Assembly (NCBI RefSeq): GCF_000739815.1
Contig: NZ_BBJJ01000010.1
Location: 124,001 to 188,000 of the forward strand
DNA from: Paraburkholderia mimosarum LMG 23256 = NBRC 106338
GTDB lineage: Bacteria > Pseudomonadota > Gammaproteobacteria > Burkholderiales > Burkholderiaceae
Length of the DNA stretch: 64,000 nucleotides
Reading direction: 5' to 3'
Shown: in pieces, positions 1 to 12,538 of the stretch
How the letters are laid out: each line of letters starts with the position of its first letter
Position numbering within the stretch: position 1 is the first letter of the stretch
The notes under the pieces: generated by a model
What the model saw: only the letters and a program-made list of their open reading frames with translations
The model's database searches: none
Told to the model about the DNA's origin: nothing
Program-made: the position numbers and the translations under genes

Positions 1-183
1 CTGGCGGTGATCGACGACCGCCGTGGCAATGCCATGCGACGCCGCGAACGCGAGTCCCGCGGCGTCGGAACGGTTGGCAATCACAGCGGCGACACGCGCC
101 GGCCAGGTCTCGTGCGCGCAGGCGCGCACGATGGCTTCCATGTTGCTCCCCCGCCCGGAAATCAGGATGACGAGATTTTTCAT
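1..183 (-). CDS. purN: Phosphoribosylglycinamide formyltransferase, N-terminal part (cut by window edge)
   Basis: Reading leftwards from the ATG at 181-183, the first 61 residues begin MKNLVILISGRGSNMEAIV, the start of GAR transformylase, with the Rossmann-like strand and the GRGSN loop that binds the phosphate of the substrate. The enzyme transfers a formyl group from 10-formyl-tetrahydrofolate to GAR in purine synthesis, in the cytoplasm. The rest of the gene lies left of the window. It is divergent from ribF across about 170 bp. The match to the PurN start is strong; only the missing C-terminal two thirds limits certainty. Confidence 0.9.
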   Translation of the reverse strand, partial: MKNLVILISGRGSNMEAIVRACAHETWPARVAAVIANRSDAAGLAFAASHGIATAVVDHRQ

Positions 184-350
184 CCGCGGATTTTATCATC
201 GGGGGGCGTGCGCCACGCTCGTGCGGCGGCGATCGTCGCCTCGTGCGTTTATAATCTTCTGTTTCGTCGCGGTCCGTGGGCCGTTTGACCAGCACTTTGC
301 ACGCGTGCCCGGCCGGCGCGCTTTTCGAGGTTCCTCCAGGTTCCGCTATC

Positions 351-1346
351 GTGAGAGTCTTCCGCGGTCTTCCCAATGCCGAGAGTCGCGCGCCCTGCGC
401 GCTCACCATCGGCAATTTCGACGGTGTCCACCGCGGGCATCAGGCGTTGCTCGCGCGCGTGCGCGCGGCGGCCGACGCGCGCGGCCTGCCCGTCTGCGTG
501 ATGACCTTCGAGCCGCATCCGCGCGAGTTCTTCAACCCGGCCGGCGCCCCGCCGCGCATCGCCATGCTGCGCGACAAGCTCGAAGCGCTGCGCGAGAACG
601 GCGTGGACCGCGTCGTGGTCGAGCATTTCAACCACACGTTCGCGAGCCAGTCGCCCGAGGCGTTCGTCGAGCGCATCATCGTGAGCGGCCTGCACGCGCG
701 CTGGATGATGATCGGCGACGACTTCCGCTACGGCGCGAAGCGCGCGGGCGACTTCGCCTCGCTGCAGGCGGCGGGCCAGCAGTACGGCTTCGAAGTCGAA
801 CAGATGGCGACCGTGGCCGATCCCTCGGGCGTGCGCATTTCCAGCTCCGCCGTGCGCGCGCAGCTGCACGCGGGCGACCTCGACGCCGCGCGCGCCTCGC
901 TGGGCCGCGGCTACCACATCAGCGCGCACGTGACGCATGGCCTGAAGCTCGGCCGCGACCTCGGCTTTCCGACGATGAACTTGCTGATCGGCCACAAGCG
1001 GCCGGCGCTCAAGGGCATCTTCGTCGTGCAGGTGCATGGCATTGCCGACCACCCGCTGCCCGGCGTGGCGAGCCTCGGCCTGCGCCCTACCGTGGACGAC
1101 TCGGGCCGCGTGCTGCTCGAAGTGCATCTGCTCGACTGGCACGGCGACGCCTACGGCAAGCTCGTACGCGTCGAGTTCCTCAAGAAACTGCGTGACGAGG
1201 AGAAGTTTGCCGACCTCGAAACGCTCACCGCCGCGATCGCCCGCGACGTGGCGAACGCCCGCGCGTGGTTCGCCGCCGCGGGCGCCCACGTGGCCGGCGG
1301 CGCTTCCACCGGGTTCGCCACCTCGGCCACCGACCGAATTAGATGA
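351..1346 (+). CDS. ribF: Bifunctional riboflavin kinase / FAD synthetase
   Basis: Converts riboflavin to FMN and then FAD. The N-terminal adenylyltransferase domain carries GNFDGVHRGHQ near residues 22-32 (nucleotide-binding loop) and ISSSAVR further on. The C-terminal kinase domain contains GRDLGFPTMNL, the usual riboflavin-kinase motif. I chose the GTG at 351 (VRVFRGLPNAESR), giving 331 residues, the family length. The frame stays open up to an ATG at 276, but the extra 25 residues look non-native. The Shine-Dalgarno at 351 is weak, so the start is not certain. It is the first gene of the ribF-ileS-lspA order common in proteobacteria; 144 bp separate it from ileS. Confidence 0.93.
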   Translation: MRVFRGLPNAESRAPCALTIGNFDGVHRGHQALLARVRAAADARGLPVCVMTFEPHPREFFNPAGAPPRIAMLRDKLEALRENGVDRVVVEHFNHTFASQSPEAFVERIIVSGLHARWMMIGDDFRYGAKRAGDFASLQAAGQQYGFEVEQMATVADPSGVRISSSAVRAQLHAGDLDAARASLGRGYHISAHVTHGLKLGRDLGFPTMNLLIGHKRPALKGIFVVQVHGIADHPLPGVASLGLRPTVDDSGRVLLEVHLLDWHGDAYGKLVRVEFLKKLRDEEKFADLETLTAAIARDVANARAWFAAAGAHVAGGASTGFATSATDRIR

Positions 1347-1490
1347 CCTGCGCTCCGCGCGGGCTCGACGAGCACCGCACGGATTGCCCGCCCAGAGGCG
1401 TCGCGTGCCGCAAGCACGACATGCAGCGCCCGCGGCGACGGCGGCGCAACGCTGACGCCACGCATCCCCCGAATTCCACGTGATCTCACC

Positions 1491-4340
1491 ATGAGCGACA
1501 AGAAAGCATCCTCCGGCAAGCCGCAGAAGACCGAATCGAAGTACCCCGTCAACCTGCTCGACACCCCGTTCCCGATGCGCGGCGACCTGCCGAAACGCGA
1601 GCCGCAATGGGTCAAGGAATGGGAAGAGAACCAGGTCTACGAGAAGATCCGCGCGGCCTCGAAAGGCCGCAAGAAGTTCATCCTGCACGACGGCCCGCCG
1701 TATGCGAACGGTGACATCCACCTCGGCCACGCCGTCAACAAGATCCTGAAGGACATGATCGTCAAGGCGCGCAATCTCGCGGGCTTCGACGCGGTCTACG
1801 TGCCGGGCTGGGACTGCCACGGCATGCCGATCGAAATCCAGATCGAAAAGCAGTTCGGCAAGTCGCTGCCTGCCCAGGAAGTGATGCAGAAGGCGCGCGA
1901 GTACGCGGCCAGCCAGATCGAGACGCAAAAGAAGGGTTTCAAGCGCCTCGGCGTGCTCGGCGACTGGAACAACCCCTACAAGACGATGAACTTCGTGAAC
2001 GAGGCGAACGAGATTCGCGCACTCGCGAAGATCATCGAGAAGGGCTATGTGTTCCGGGGCCTCAAGCCCGTGAACTGGTGCTTCGACTGCGGCTCGGCGC
2101 TCGCCGAAGCCGAAGTCGAGTACAAGGACAAGACCGACCCGACCATCGACGTGCTGTTCACGTTCGCGCAGCCCGCCGAAACGGCGGCCGCGTTCGGCCT
2201 CGCCGCGCTCCCGCGCGAGGAAGGCGGCATCGTGATCTGGACCACCACGCCCTGGACGATCCCGTCGAACCAGGCGCTCAACGTCCACCCGGAAATCACC
2301 TACGCGCTCGTCGACACGCAGCGCGGCCTGCTGATCCTGGCCGAGGAGCGCGTGGAAGCGTGCATGAAGGAATTCGGCCTCGACGGCAAGATCGTGGCCA
2401 CGACCAAGGGCGAAAAGCTCTCGCTGCTGCGTTTCAATCACCCGCTCGCTTCGGCGCACCCGGGCTACAAGCGCACCTCGCCCGTCTACCTGGGCGACTA
2501 CGTCACGACCGACACCGGCACGGGCATCGTGCACTCGGCGCCCGCCTACGGCGTGGAAGACTTCGTGTCGTGCAAGGCGCACGACATGGCGGATTCCGAC
2601 ATCATCAGCCCGGTGATGGGCGATGGCCGCTACATCGAGTCACTGCCGCTCTTCGGCGGCCTCTCGATCTGGGCCGCGAACCCGAAGATCGTCGACGCGC
2701 TCGACGCCGCCGGCACCCTGCTGCGCAGCGAGAAGTACGTGCACAGCTACATGCACTGCTGGCGCCACAAGACGCCGATCATCTACCGCGCCACGTCGCA
2801 GTGGTTCGCGGGCATGGACGTCAAGCCGAACGACGGCGGCAAGACCCTGCGCGAAACCGCGCTCGAAGGCATCGAGGCGACGGCGTTCTACCCTTCGTGG
2901 GGCAAGCAGCGTCTCTATTCGATGATCGCCAACCGCCCGGACTGGACGCTCTCGCGCCAGCGCCAATGGGGCGTGCCGATGGCGTTCTTCGTCCATAGGG
3001 AAAGCGGCGAGCTGCATCCGCGCACGCTGGAGCTGCTCGAACAGGTTGCGCAGCGCGTGGAGAAGGAAGGCATCGAAGCCTGGCAAACGCTCGACCCGCG
3101 CGAACTGCTCGGCGACGACGCCAACCTGTACGAGAAGAACCGCGACACGCTCGACGTCTGGTTCGATTCGGGCACGACGCACTGGCACGTGCTGCGCGGC
3201 TCGCACAAGGACCAACTGCAGTTCCCGGCCGACCTGTACCTCGAAGGCTCCGACCAGCACCGCGGCTGGTTCCACTCGTCGCTGCTCACGGCTTCGATGC
3301 TCGACGGCCGGCCGCCCTACAACGCGCTGCTCACGCACGGCTTCACCGTCGACGGCGAAGGCCGCAAGATGTCGAAGTCGCTCGGCAACGGCGTCGATCC
3401 GCATGAAGTGGCGAACCGCCTCGGCGCGGAAATCATCCGCCTGTGGATCGCCTCGACCGACTACTCGGGCGAGCTGGCCATCTCCGAAGAAATTCTCAAG
3501 CGCGTGACGGAGAGCTATCGCCGTATCCGCAACACGCTGCGCTTCCTGCTCTCGAATCTCTCGGATTTCGACTTCGAAAAGCACGCGCTGCCCGCCGGCG
3601 AGTGGCTCGAAATCGATCGCTACGCCGTGGCGCTCACGCACACGCTGCAAAACGACGTGCTCGCCCACTACGACCGCTACGAGTTCCACCCGGTCGTGGC
3701 GAAGCTGCAGACGTTCTGCTCGGAGGACCTGGGCGGCTTCTACCTCGACGTGCTGAAGGACCGCCTCTACACGAGCGCGCCCGATTCGAAGGCCCGGCGC
3801 GCCGCGCAAACGGCGCTGCACCACATCACGCACAGCCTGCTGCGCATCCTCGCGCCGTTCCTCTCGTTCACGGCCGAAGAAGCGTGGAAGGTGTTCCAGC
3901 CGCAAAGCGAAACCATCTTCACCGAAACCTTCCACGCGTTCCCGGACATCGCCGGCGCGCAGGAGCTGCTCGTGAAATGGACGCTGCTGCGCGAAGTGCG
4001 CGGCAACGTGACGAAGGCGCTCGAAGAGGCGCGCGTGGCGAACCAGATCGGCTCGTCGCTGCAAGCCGAAGTGCGCATTCTCGCAAGCGGCGCGCGCTAC
4101 GATGCGCTCGCCTCGCTCGGCGACGACCTCAAGTTCGTGCTGATCACCTCGGCGGCGGAAATCGCGAAGGTGGAAAGCGAGGCAGAGGAAGGCGTCGAAG
4201 TGGTCACCTCGAAGTACCTCAAGTGCGAGCGCTGCTGGCACTACCGCGAGGACGTGGGCGCAAACGCCGAGCATCCGGGCCTGTGCGGCCGCTGCGTCGT
4301 GAATCTGTTCGGTGACGGCGAAAAACGGAGCGCGGCATAA
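1491..4340 (+). CDS. ileS: Isoleucyl-tRNA synthetase
   Basis: Charges tRNA-Ile in the cytoplasm. The class I signature appears as HLGH around residues 76-79 (after PPYANGDI) and KMSKS around residue 626. The editing domain includes [11 protein letters not shown]. The C-terminus holds a zinc knuckle, [10 protein letters not shown] followed by CGRC. The 949-residue length is normal for bacterial IleRS of the zinc-containing type. Its stop codon overlaps the start of lspA by one base (TAATG), so the two are probably translated as a coupled pair. Confidence 0.98.
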   Translation: MSDKKASSGKPQKTESKYPVNLLDTPFPMRGDLPKREPQWVKEWEENQVYEKIRAASKGRKKFILHDGPPYANGDIHLGHAVNKILKDMIVKARNLAGFDAVYVPGWDCHGMPIEIQIEKQFGKSLPAQEVMQKAREYAASQIETQKKGFKRLGVLGDWNNPYKTMNFVNEANEIRALAKIIEKGYVFRGLKPVNWCFDCGSALAEAEVEYKDKTDPTIDVLFTFAQPAETAAAFGLAALPREEGGIVIWTTTPWTIPSNQALNVHPEITYALVDTQRGLLILAEERVEACMKEFGLDGKIVATTKGEKLSLLRFNHPLASAHPGYKRTSPVYLGDYVTTDTGTGIVHSAPAYGVEDFVSCKAHDMADSDIISPVMGDGRYIESLPLFGGLSIWAANPKIVDALDAAGTLLRSEKYVHSYMHCWRHKTPIIYRATSQWFAGMDVKPNDGGKTLRETALEGIEATAFYPSWGKQRLYSMIANRPDWTLSRQRQWGVPMAFFVHRESGELHPRTLELLEQVAQRVEKEGIEAWQTLDPRELLGDDANLYEKNRDTLDVWFDSGTTHWHVLRGSHKDQLQFPADLYLEGSDQHRGWFHSSLLTASMLDGRPPYNALLTHGFTVDGEGRKMSKSLGNGVDPHEVANRLGAEIIRLWIASTDYSGELAISEEILKRVTESYRRIRNTLRFLLSNLSDFDFEKHALPAGEWLEIDRYAVALTHTLQNDVLAHYDRYEFHPVVAKLQTFCSEDLGGFYLDVLKDRLYTSAPDSKARRAAQTALHHITHSLLRILAPFLSFTAEEAWKVFQPQSETIFTETFHAFPDIAGAQELLVKWTLLREVRGNVTKALEEARVANQIGSSLQAEVRILASGARYDALASLGDDLKFVLITSAAEIAKVESEAEEGVEVVTSKYLKCERCWHYREDVGANAEHPGLCGRCVVNLFGDGEKRSAA

Positions 4341-4855
4341 TGGCAAAAACCCTGCCGAAGCAGTCCCGGTCGAATGGCGCGGGCGGCACGCTCGCGCCGT
4401 GGCTCGGCGTCGCGGTGATCGTGATCCTCGCCGACCAGCTCACGAAAATCGCCATCAACAAGGTGTTCAGCTACGGCGAAGGCCGCGTGATCACGCCGTT
4501 CTTCAACCTCGTGCTGGTCTACAACAAGGGGGCGGCGTTCAGCTTCCTGTCGGCTGCGGGCGGCTGGCAGCGCTGGGCGTTCACGGCGCTCGGCGTGGCG
4601 GCGGCGCTCGTGATCTGCTATCTGCTCAAACGCCACGCCACGCAGAAGCTCTTTTGCACGGCGCTCGCGCTGATCATGGGTGGCGCGCTCGGCAACGTGA
4701 TCGACCGCCTGCTGTACGGCCACGTGATCGACTTTCTCGACTTCCACGTGGGCGGCTGGCACTGGCCGGCGTTCAACCTCGCCGACAGCGCGATCACCAT
4801 CGGCGCGGTGCTGCTGGTGTTCGACGAATTGCGGCGCGTGCGCGGCACGCGCTGA
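4340..4855 (+). CDS. lspA: Lipoprotein signal peptidase (signal peptidase II)
   Basis: Inner-membrane aspartic protease that cuts the signal peptide from prolipoproteins after diacylglyceryl modification. The sequence has four hydrophobic segments, an early DQLTK motif (DQ before the second segment), the conserved [11 protein letters not shown] with one catalytic Asp, and FNLADSAI with the second. Length 171 residues fits the family. The N-terminus has a short cytoplasmic extension ([16 protein letters not shown]) typical of Burkholderia. It overlaps the ileS stop by one base and lies 58 bp before coaBC. Confidence 0.97.
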   Translation: MAKTLPKQSRSNGAGGTLAPWLGVAVIVILADQLTKIAINKVFSYGEGRVITPFFNLVLVYNKGAAFSFLSAAGGWQRWAFTALGVAAALVICYLLKRHATQKLFCTALALIMGGALGNVIDRLLYGHVIDFLDFHVGGWHWPAFNLADSAITIGAVLLVFDELRRVRGTR

Positions 4856-4913
4856 GTGCGCAGGCGAAGCCGGGCGACTTCGTTGCATGGGACCACAGTA
4901 AGGGAGCTTTGAC

Positions 4914-6143
4914 TTGAACACGTCCGCTGCAATCCCAGGCGAGCTGGCCGGCCGCCACCTCGTGCTCGGCATGACGGGCGGCATCGCCTGCTACAAGATC
5001 GCCGAGCTCACGCGTCTGCTGACCAAGGCCGGCGCGACCGTTCAGGTCGTGATGAGCGAGGCGGCCACGCAGTTCATCACGCCCGTCACGATGCAGGCGC
5101 TCTCGGGCCGCCCCGTCTACACGAGCCAGTGGGACGGCCGCGTGCCCAACAACATGGCGCACATCGACCTCTCGCGCGAAGCGGACGCCATCGTCGTCGC
5201 GCCCGCCTCCACCGATTTCATCGCGAAGCTCGCCCACGGTTTCGCCGACGACCTCCTCTCCACGCTGTGCGTCGCGCGCGACTGTCCGCTGCTGGTGGTT
5301 CCAGCCATGAACCGGCAGATGTGGAACAACCCGGCCACGCAGCGCAACGTCGCCCAGATCCGCGCCGACGGCATCGAAACGCTCGGTCCCGATTCCGGCC
5401 CGCAGGCGTGTGGCGAAGTCGGCGACGGGCGCATGCTGGAGCCCGAGGCCGTCTACGAGGCGATCGTCTCCTTTTTCGCGCCGAAAGTGCTCGCGGGCCG
5501 CAAGCTCCTGATCACCGCCGGCCCGACCTTCGAGCCGCTCGATCCCGTGCGCGGCATCACCAACCGCTCGAGCGGCAAGATGGGCTTCGCGCTCGCGCGC
5601 GCAGCGCAGCAGGCCGGCGCCGAAGTGCATCTGGTGGCGGGGCCGGTCGCGCTGGAAACGCCGTGGGGCGTGTACCGCCAGGACGTGCAGACCGCGCAGC
5701 AGATGTACGACGCGGTGATGCGCGCCGCGCCGGACGCCGACGTCTTCATCGGTGTTGCAGCCGTTGCCGACTGGCGCGTCGATCATGTCGCCGAGCACAA
5801 GATCAAGAAGACGGCCGAGCACCGCATGCCCACGTTCGCGTTCGTCGAGAACCCGGACATCCTCGCCTCGGTCGCGGCCTTGCCGAATCCGCCCTACTGC
5901 GTGGGCTTCGCGGCCGAAAGCGGCGACCTCGACCGGCACGGCGAGGAAAAGCGCGCGCGCAAGAAGGTGCCGCTGCTGATCGGCAATCTCGGCCCGCTCA
6001 CCTTCGGTCAGGACGACAATGAGGTCGTGCTGTTCGAAGCGGGCGGCCGCAAGCCGCTGCCGCGCGCAGCCAAGCAGGCGCTCGCGCAGACGCTCGTCGC
6101 CGAGATCGCGCGGCGTCTGCCCGACCAAAGCATCATCTCGTGA
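4914..6143 (+). CDS. coaBC: Bifunctional phosphopantothenoylcysteine decarboxylase / phosphopantothenate-cysteine ligase
   Basis: Carries out two steps of coenzyme A synthesis. The N-terminal flavoprotein decarboxylase begins GMTGGIACYKIAEL and contains PAMNRQMW, the substrate-recognition clamp motif. The C-terminal ligase domain has ITAGPTFEPLDPVRGITN and a KIKK motif. The start is TTG at 4914, preceded by a good AGGGAG Shine-Dalgarno about 8 bases upstream; no ATG fits the N-terminus MNTSAAIPGELAGRHLVLG. The 409-residue length is normal. It follows lspA in the same direction and probably belongs to the same transcript. Confidence 0.96.
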   Translation: MNTSAAIPGELAGRHLVLGMTGGIACYKIAELTRLLTKAGATVQVVMSEAATQFITPVTMQALSGRPVYTSQWDGRVPNNMAHIDLSREADAIVVAPASTDFIAKLAHGFADDLLSTLCVARDCPLLVVPAMNRQMWNNPATQRNVAQIRADGIETLGPDSGPQACGEVGDGRMLEPEAVYEAIVSFFAPKVLAGRKLLITAGPTFEPLDPVRGITNRSSGKMGFALARAAQQAGAEVHLVAGPVALETPWGVYRQDVQTAQQMYDAVMRAAPDADVFIGVAAVADWRVDHVAEHKIKKTAEHRMPTFAFVENPDILASVAALPNPPYCVGFAAESGDLDRHGEEKRARKKVPLLIGNLGPLTFGQDDNEVVLFEAGGRKPLPRAAKQALAQTLVAEIARRLPDQSIIS

Positions 6144-6210
6144 CGCGCGCGCCGGCGCCCCTGTGTGCCGGCACACGGCGCCGCGAACGCAGGCAAGGAG
6201 CAGTACTGCC

Positions 6211-7215
6211 ATGACACTGCTTTCCGTACTCGACCAGTCGCCCGTCATCGCCGGGCATACCGCGGCGGACGCCATCGCCGCCACCCTCGATCTCGCTCAA
6301 CTCGCCGACGACCTCGGCTACACGCGCTACTGGTGCGCCGAGCATCACGGCCTGCTGGGCGTCTGCAATCCCTGCCCGGAAGTCATGCTGGCGCGTCTGG
6401 GCAGCGTGACGAAGCGCATTCGCATCGGCTCGGGGGGCGTCATGCTGCCCTATTACAGCCCGTTCAAGGTCGCCGAGCAGTTCATGATGCTCGAGGCACT
6501 CTTCCCGGGGCGCATCGATCTCGGTGTCGGACGCGCGCCCGGCGGCGACATGCGCACCGCGCAGGCCGTGGCCGCGGGCGCGTACAACCGCGGCGACCAG
6601 TTCACGCAGCAGGTACACGATCTCGTCGGCCTGATGGACGGGAAGCTGGCCGCCGACCACCTCGCGAGCGGCGTCGTGCTGCAGCCGCAGATCGAAACGC
6701 GCCCTCAGCTCTGGGTGCTCGGCTCCAGCGACTTCGGCGGCATACTGGCCGCGCAGCTCGGGCTGCGTTTTTCGTTCGCGCATTTCATCAATGCGCATTT
6801 CGGGCATCTCGTGGCCGAGGCGTATTTCGACCGCTTCAAGGCCGGTCACGAAGCAAAGCCGTATCTCGCGTGCGCCGTGTTCGCGATCTGCGCCGACACC
6901 GAAGCCGAAGCCGCCGATCTGGAAAAAGCCGTCGACCTGCGCCGCGTGCAGATGGCCTATGGGCTGAACGCGCCGGTTCCGAGCCTCGAACAGGGCCGCG
7001 CGCAGGAATACGGCGAGCGCGAGCAGATCGTGATCGACCGCGAAAAGCCGCGCAGCATCATCGGTACGCCGGATAGCGTCACCGAGCGCCTTCTCGCGAT
7101 CAAGGACAACTTTCGCGCAGACGAACTGATCGTGCTGACCGTCGCGGGCAGCTACAAGGCTCGCCTGCGTTCCTACGAACTGCTTGCCGAGGCATTCGAA
7201 CTGCCTCGCGCCTGA
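6211..7215 (+). CDS. Luciferase-like flavin-dependent monooxygenase (LLM class)
   Basis: A 334-residue TIM-barrel flavoenzyme of the bacterial luciferase-like group. It opens with SVLDQSPVIAG and contains RYWCAEHHGLLGVCNPCPEV, close to the W-x-x-EHH motif of this subfamily, then RIRIGSGGVMLPYYSP and DLGVGRAPGGD. Such proteins use reduced FMN to oxidise an organic substrate, but the substrate of this subgroup is unknown. The ATG at 6211 has AGGAG 11 bases upstream, better than the upstream in-frame start at 6019, which would run through coaBC. It sits between coaBC and dut in the same direction; an FMN link to ribF and coaBC is only suggestive. Confidence 0.88.
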   Translation: MTLLSVLDQSPVIAGHTAADAIAATLDLAQLADDLGYTRYWCAEHHGLLGVCNPCPEVMLARLGSVTKRIRIGSGGVMLPYYSPFKVAEQFMMLEALFPGRIDLGVGRAPGGDMRTAQAVAAGAYNRGDQFTQQVHDLVGLMDGKLAADHLASGVVLQPQIETRPQLWVLGSSDFGGILAAQLGLRFSFAHFINAHFGHLVAEAYFDRFKAGHEAKPYLACAVFAICADTEAEAADLEKAVDLRRVQMAYGLNAPVPSLEQGRAQEYGEREQIVIDREKPRSIIGTPDSVTERLLAIKDNFRADELIVLTVAGSYKARLRSYELLAEAFELPRA

Positions 7216-7246
7216 CTAATCCCCTCCGTCCAACAACGCCAACTTC

Positions 7247-7693
7247 ATGAAAATCGACATCAAGATCTTGAACGAGCGCATGCGCGACCAGCTGCCCCAC
7301 TATGCAACACCGGGGAGCGCCGGGCTCGACCTGCGCGCTTGCCTCGACGCACCGCTCACGCTCGAACCGGGCGAAACGAAGCTCGTGCCGACGGGACTCG
7401 CCATTCACCTGGACGATCCCGGCTATGCGGCGCTGATCCTGCCGCGCTCGGGCCTTGGCCACAAGCACGGCATCGTGCTCGGCAACCTGGTCGGCCTGAT
7501 CGACTCCGACTATCAGGGCGAGCTGATGATCTCCACATGGAATCGCGGCCACACGACCTTCACGCTCAATCCGCTGGAGCGCCTCGCGCAGCTCGTGATC
7601 GTGCCGGTCGTGCAGGCGCAGTTCAACGTCGTCGACGATTTCGAGGCGAGCGAACGCGGCGCGGGCGGCTTCGGCAGCACGGGCAAACACTGA
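7247..7693 (+). CDS. dut: dUTP diphosphatase (dUTPase)
   Basis: Hydrolyses dUTP to dUMP, keeping uracil out of DNA and feeding thymidylate synthesis. All five trimeric dUTPase motifs are visible in 148 residues: [37 protein letters not shown] and the C-terminal [10 protein letters not shown] arm that closes over the active site. It lies 31 bp after the flavin oxidoreductase and ends just before a strong terminator. The coaBC-dut neighbourhood matches many proteobacteria. Confidence 0.97.
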   Translation: MKIDIKILNERMRDQLPHYATPGSAGLDLRACLDAPLTLEPGETKLVPTGLAIHLDDPGYAALILPRSGLGHKHGIVLGNLVGLIDSDYQGELMISTWNRGHTTFTLNPLERLAQLVIVPVVQAQFNVVDDFEASERGAGGFGSTGKH

Positions 7694-7721
7694 TCGCGGC
7701 TGGTCCCGCCAGCAACAGGAA

Positions 7722-7746
7722 AGCACGCCCCGGGCGTGCTTTTTTT
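7722..7746. terminator. Rho-independent terminator between dut and the permease gene
   Basis: Perfect 8-bp stem AGCACGCC / GGCGTGCT with a 3-base loop, followed by a run of T. It ends the dut transcript. The converging permease gene has its stop codon inside the T-run. Confidence 0.9.
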
Positions 7747-9160
7747 ATATGGAGGCTTCGGTTCGTCGCGCCGCCGTGGGACGTCGGCGATACCACAACG
7801 CATAGGCGACCACCAGCACCATGAGAAACGCGAAGCCGTAGGCCAGCGTCATGCGGAATTCGCGCGTAAAGGCCGTTCCGGCCAGGATGCCGAGCATGAG
7901 CAGTGCGCCCAGCACGCTCGTGAACGGGAAGCCCCACATGCGGAACCTGAGCGGTGCGCCGCTTTCGCGATCCTGGCGCACGCGGAAGAAGATCTGCGTG
8001 ACGAAGATCATGAACCAGGTGAACATCGCGCCGAACATGGCGATCGACATCATCATCGTGAATGCCGCCTGCGGCCAGAGCGCATTGAGCACCGCCGCCA
8101 CCGCTATGCCGATGGTGGAAAGCGAGAGCGCCGCCGTCGGCACGCCGTGGCGCGTGAGGCGTCCGAACGCCGCTGGCGCGTAGCCGGCGCGCGAAAGGCT
8201 GAACATCATGCGCGTGGTGATGTACAGCTGGCTGTTCATCGCCGAGAGCGCCGCCACGAGCACGATGAAGTTGATCGCGCCGGCCGCATAAGGCACACCG
8301 GTCGCCGCCATGACCTTCACGAACGGGCTTTCGTTGCCGCCGGCTTCCGTCCACGGCACGATGGCGAGCATGAGCGCCAACGTGAGCAGGTAGAACAGCA
8401 CGAGGCGCAGCACCGTCGCGCGAAACGCGCGCGTGACGGCTCGCTGCGGATCCTGTGCTTCGGCGGCGGCCACGGCGATCGTCTCCACGCCGAGGTAACT
8501 GAAGAGCGAGACGATCGTCCCCACCCACACGCCCCACCACCCCTTGGGCAACAAGCCGCCGTGCGACGTGTGGTTCGCGAAGCCCACGCCCGAGCCGGCC
8601 GGCGCGCGCCAGACGAACCACGAGCCAAGCACGATGAACGCGACGATCGCGGCGATCTTGAGGCTCGAAAAGAGGTATTCGATAGTGCCGTAGGCACGCA
8701 CGCTCATTGCGTTCACAACGATCAGTGCGGCTGAAAATCCGATGATCCAGTAGAGCCCCGGCACATGAGGGAACCAGAACTTCATGTAGACGGCGATCGC
8801 CGCGACCTCGGTGCCGACCGCAAGCACATAGGCCGACCAGTACGCATAGCGCACGACGAACCCGGCGAGGGGCCCGATGTAGTGCTCGGCGTACGCGCCG
8901 AACGAGCCCGACACGGGATGAGCGACGGTCATTTCGGCAAGCGCGCCCATCAGCAGCAGCGCGATCAGCGCGCCGATCGCGTAGGAAACGAGCACGCCGG
9001 GCCCGGCAAAGGAGATCGCGAAGCCGCTGCCGAGAAAGAGCCCGGTGCCCACCGCGCCGCCGATGGCGATCATCGTCATCTGCCCGGCGGACAAGCCCCG
9101 GCGCAGCCCCTTTTCGCGCTCGACGATGGCATCGAACGCGCCCGATTTACGTGGTACCAC
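7745..9160 (-). CDS. Amino-acid permease of the APC superfamily (AAT family)
   Basis: Inner-membrane proton/amino-acid symporter of about 471 residues with roughly twelve hydrophobic segments. The first helix carries IAIGGAVGTGLFLGSG, the hallmark of the GabP/ProY/CycA branch, and EMTVAHPVSGSFGAYAE follows in helix 2-3. Substrate cannot be read from sequence; GABA, proline, alanine or aromatic amino acids are possible. I prefer the GTG at 9160 (MVPRKSGAFDA), which has AGGGG seven bases upstream; an in-frame GTG at 9181 is the alternative. Its stop codon lies within the T-run of the dut terminator, so the two genes converge tightly. Confidence 0.9.
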   Translation of the reverse strand: MVPRKSGAFDAIVEREKGLRRGLSAGQMTMIAIGGAVGTGLFLGSGFAISFAGPGVLVSYAIGALIALLLMGALAEMTVAHPVSGSFGAYAEHYIGPLAGFVVRYAYWSAYVLAVGTEVAAIAVYMKFWFPHVPGLYWIIGFSAALIVVNAMSVRAYGTIEYLFSSLKIAAIVAFIVLGSWFVWRAPAGSGVGFANHTSHGGLLPKGWWGVWVGTIVSLFSYLGVETIAVAAAEAQDPQRAVTRAFRATVLRLVLFYLLTLALMLAIVPWTEAGGNESPFVKVMAATGVPYAAGAINFIVLVAALSAMNSQLYITTRMMFSLSRAGYAPAAFGRLTRHGVPTAALSLSTIGIAVAAVLNALWPQAAFTMMMSIAMFGAMFTWFMIFVTQIFFRVRQDRESGAPLRFRMWGFPFTSVLGALLMLGILAGTAFTREFRMTLAYGFAFLMVLVVAYALWYRRRPTAARRTEASI

Positions 9161-9273
9161 AATCACACCCCTACTTCGCACAGACGGCGCTGCGCATCAA
9201 GAAACAAAATGCGTATTTTACTTTCCGACGTCTCTGGGGCCATTCGGTGCGACCGGCCCGCGGCGCACAAATG

Positions 9274-9305
9274 AAAAACGGCGCAGTCCTTTCGGACCAC
9301 GCCGT
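9274..9305 (-). terminator. Rho-independent terminator of clpA
   Basis: Read on the minus strand, a 12-bp stem (two G-T wobbles) is closed by a GAAA tetraloop and followed by five T. It lies 56 bp after the clpA stop codon. Confidence 0.9.
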
Positions 9306-9361
9306 CTTGAAGGCTGCAGACAGGCTACAGACAGGCCACAAGCGCGGTATCGCGCCGACGC

Positions 9362-11649
<2,288 letters not shown>

Positions 11650-11653
<4 letters not shown>

Positions 11654-11964
11654 GCTTCCTCCATCACGCACTGCAGCGGATGCCCGGCCTGCCGTGCATG
11701 GGTAACGACTTGCTCAACCTTGGTCGACGCGATGTCCCGCGTATAGACCCCACAAACACCCCTGCCCTCGCGATGCACCTTCAACATGATCTGCGTTGCG
11801 GTCTCGCGGTCCTTATTGAAATATTCCTGCACGACCATCACGACGAATTCCATCGGCGTGTAGTCGTCATTCATTAGCACGACCTTGTACATGGAGGGCG
11901 GTTTGACCTTTTGCTCCTGCCGCTCCAGTACGGTTGAATCCTGCTTGTCCGGGATAATCGCCAT
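11650..11964 (-). CDS. clpS: ClpS adaptor of the N-end rule
   Basis: Small adaptor (104 residues) that binds N-terminal Leu, Phe, Tyr and Trp and delivers such proteins to ClpAP. The fold is marked by [17 protein letters not shown], with the [10 protein letters not shown] segment forming the N-degron pocket, and by [14 protein letters not shown]. It lies immediately upstream of clpA with a 4-base overlap, the standard arrangement. Confidence 0.97.
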
Positions 11965-12371
11965 ACACCCATTCTAAACAACTCGGACAGGCCCGCAATC
12001 CTGCCGTCACCTGACCGGCCGGCCGGTGAACCCGGCGCTCCCGACCTGCGTCCCGCTGCAAGCAATTGATGTGCGCCCTGGCCCGGCCCCGATCCCTTCG
12101 ACCGGCTGCGGGGCCGGTACATAATCCTGCTGCGAGCAGCTTTCACGCCACCGTTGAATCGAGTATCGCACAACCTTGGCGTTGCCGTGGAAAGCGACTG
12201 TAGGCGCCCGCACGCTCGGCATCACATTCGATGCTGCGGTGCATTCGCATGTGCGTCGCTCCCGCGATTTTTCAAGATGCGCCGCACACCTGCGCGCAGC
12301 ATCGGCGAAAAGCAGGAAAAACCCTGGAAATGCGTTCTTTACAACGCGTCAGCGAACGTCTCAAAATATTC

Positions 12372-12400
12372 TTGACAGCAGAATAAAGAGCCCCAACAAT
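12372..12400 (+). promoter_or_regulatory. Candidate sigma-70 promoter of cspA
   Basis: A perfect TTGACA at 12372-12377 is followed after exactly 17 bases by AACAAT (4 of 6 to TATAAT). Transcription from here would give a 5' leader of about 130 bases, as expected for a cold-shock gene. Confidence 0.65.
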
Positions 12401-12468
12401 CAAGCTGGCACTTTTTTCAACTGCCTTATATTCGGAAAAATGCCGTTGGTGAGCTTGTGAGGAGGGGG

Positions 12469-12485
12469 CGATCGCACTGCGATCG
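12469..12485 (+). other. Hairpin in the cspA leader
   Basis: CGATCGCA and TGCGATCG form an 8-bp inverted repeat around a single base; in RNA the inner pairs would open to give a short loop. It lies 53 bases before the start codon with no T-run, so it is not a terminator. A role in temperature-dependent folding of the leader is inference. Confidence 0.45.
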
Positions 12486-12538
12486 TTTGGCTTTTCGAAC
12501 TGCTCGTGGTAGTGACATGAGTTACAGGGGAAGTTGGT

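Larger units (their letters stand above)
11965..12538. other. Intergenic region between clpS and cspA
   Basis: No gene is supported in these 574 bases. They carry the divergent promoters for clpSA (minus) and cspA (plus). The right half is markedly more AT-rich than its surroundings and contains the cspA promoter and a leader of roughly 130 bases. Confidence 0.6.

Noticed and set aside
249..2582. 777-codon open frame opposite ribF and ileS
   Set aside because: Low-complexity Arg/Ala/His composition, no motifs; it mirrors codon bias of the real genes on the other strand in GC-rich DNA.
12469..12485. Hairpin before cspA as a terminator
   Set aside because: No T-run follows; it lies within the leader.
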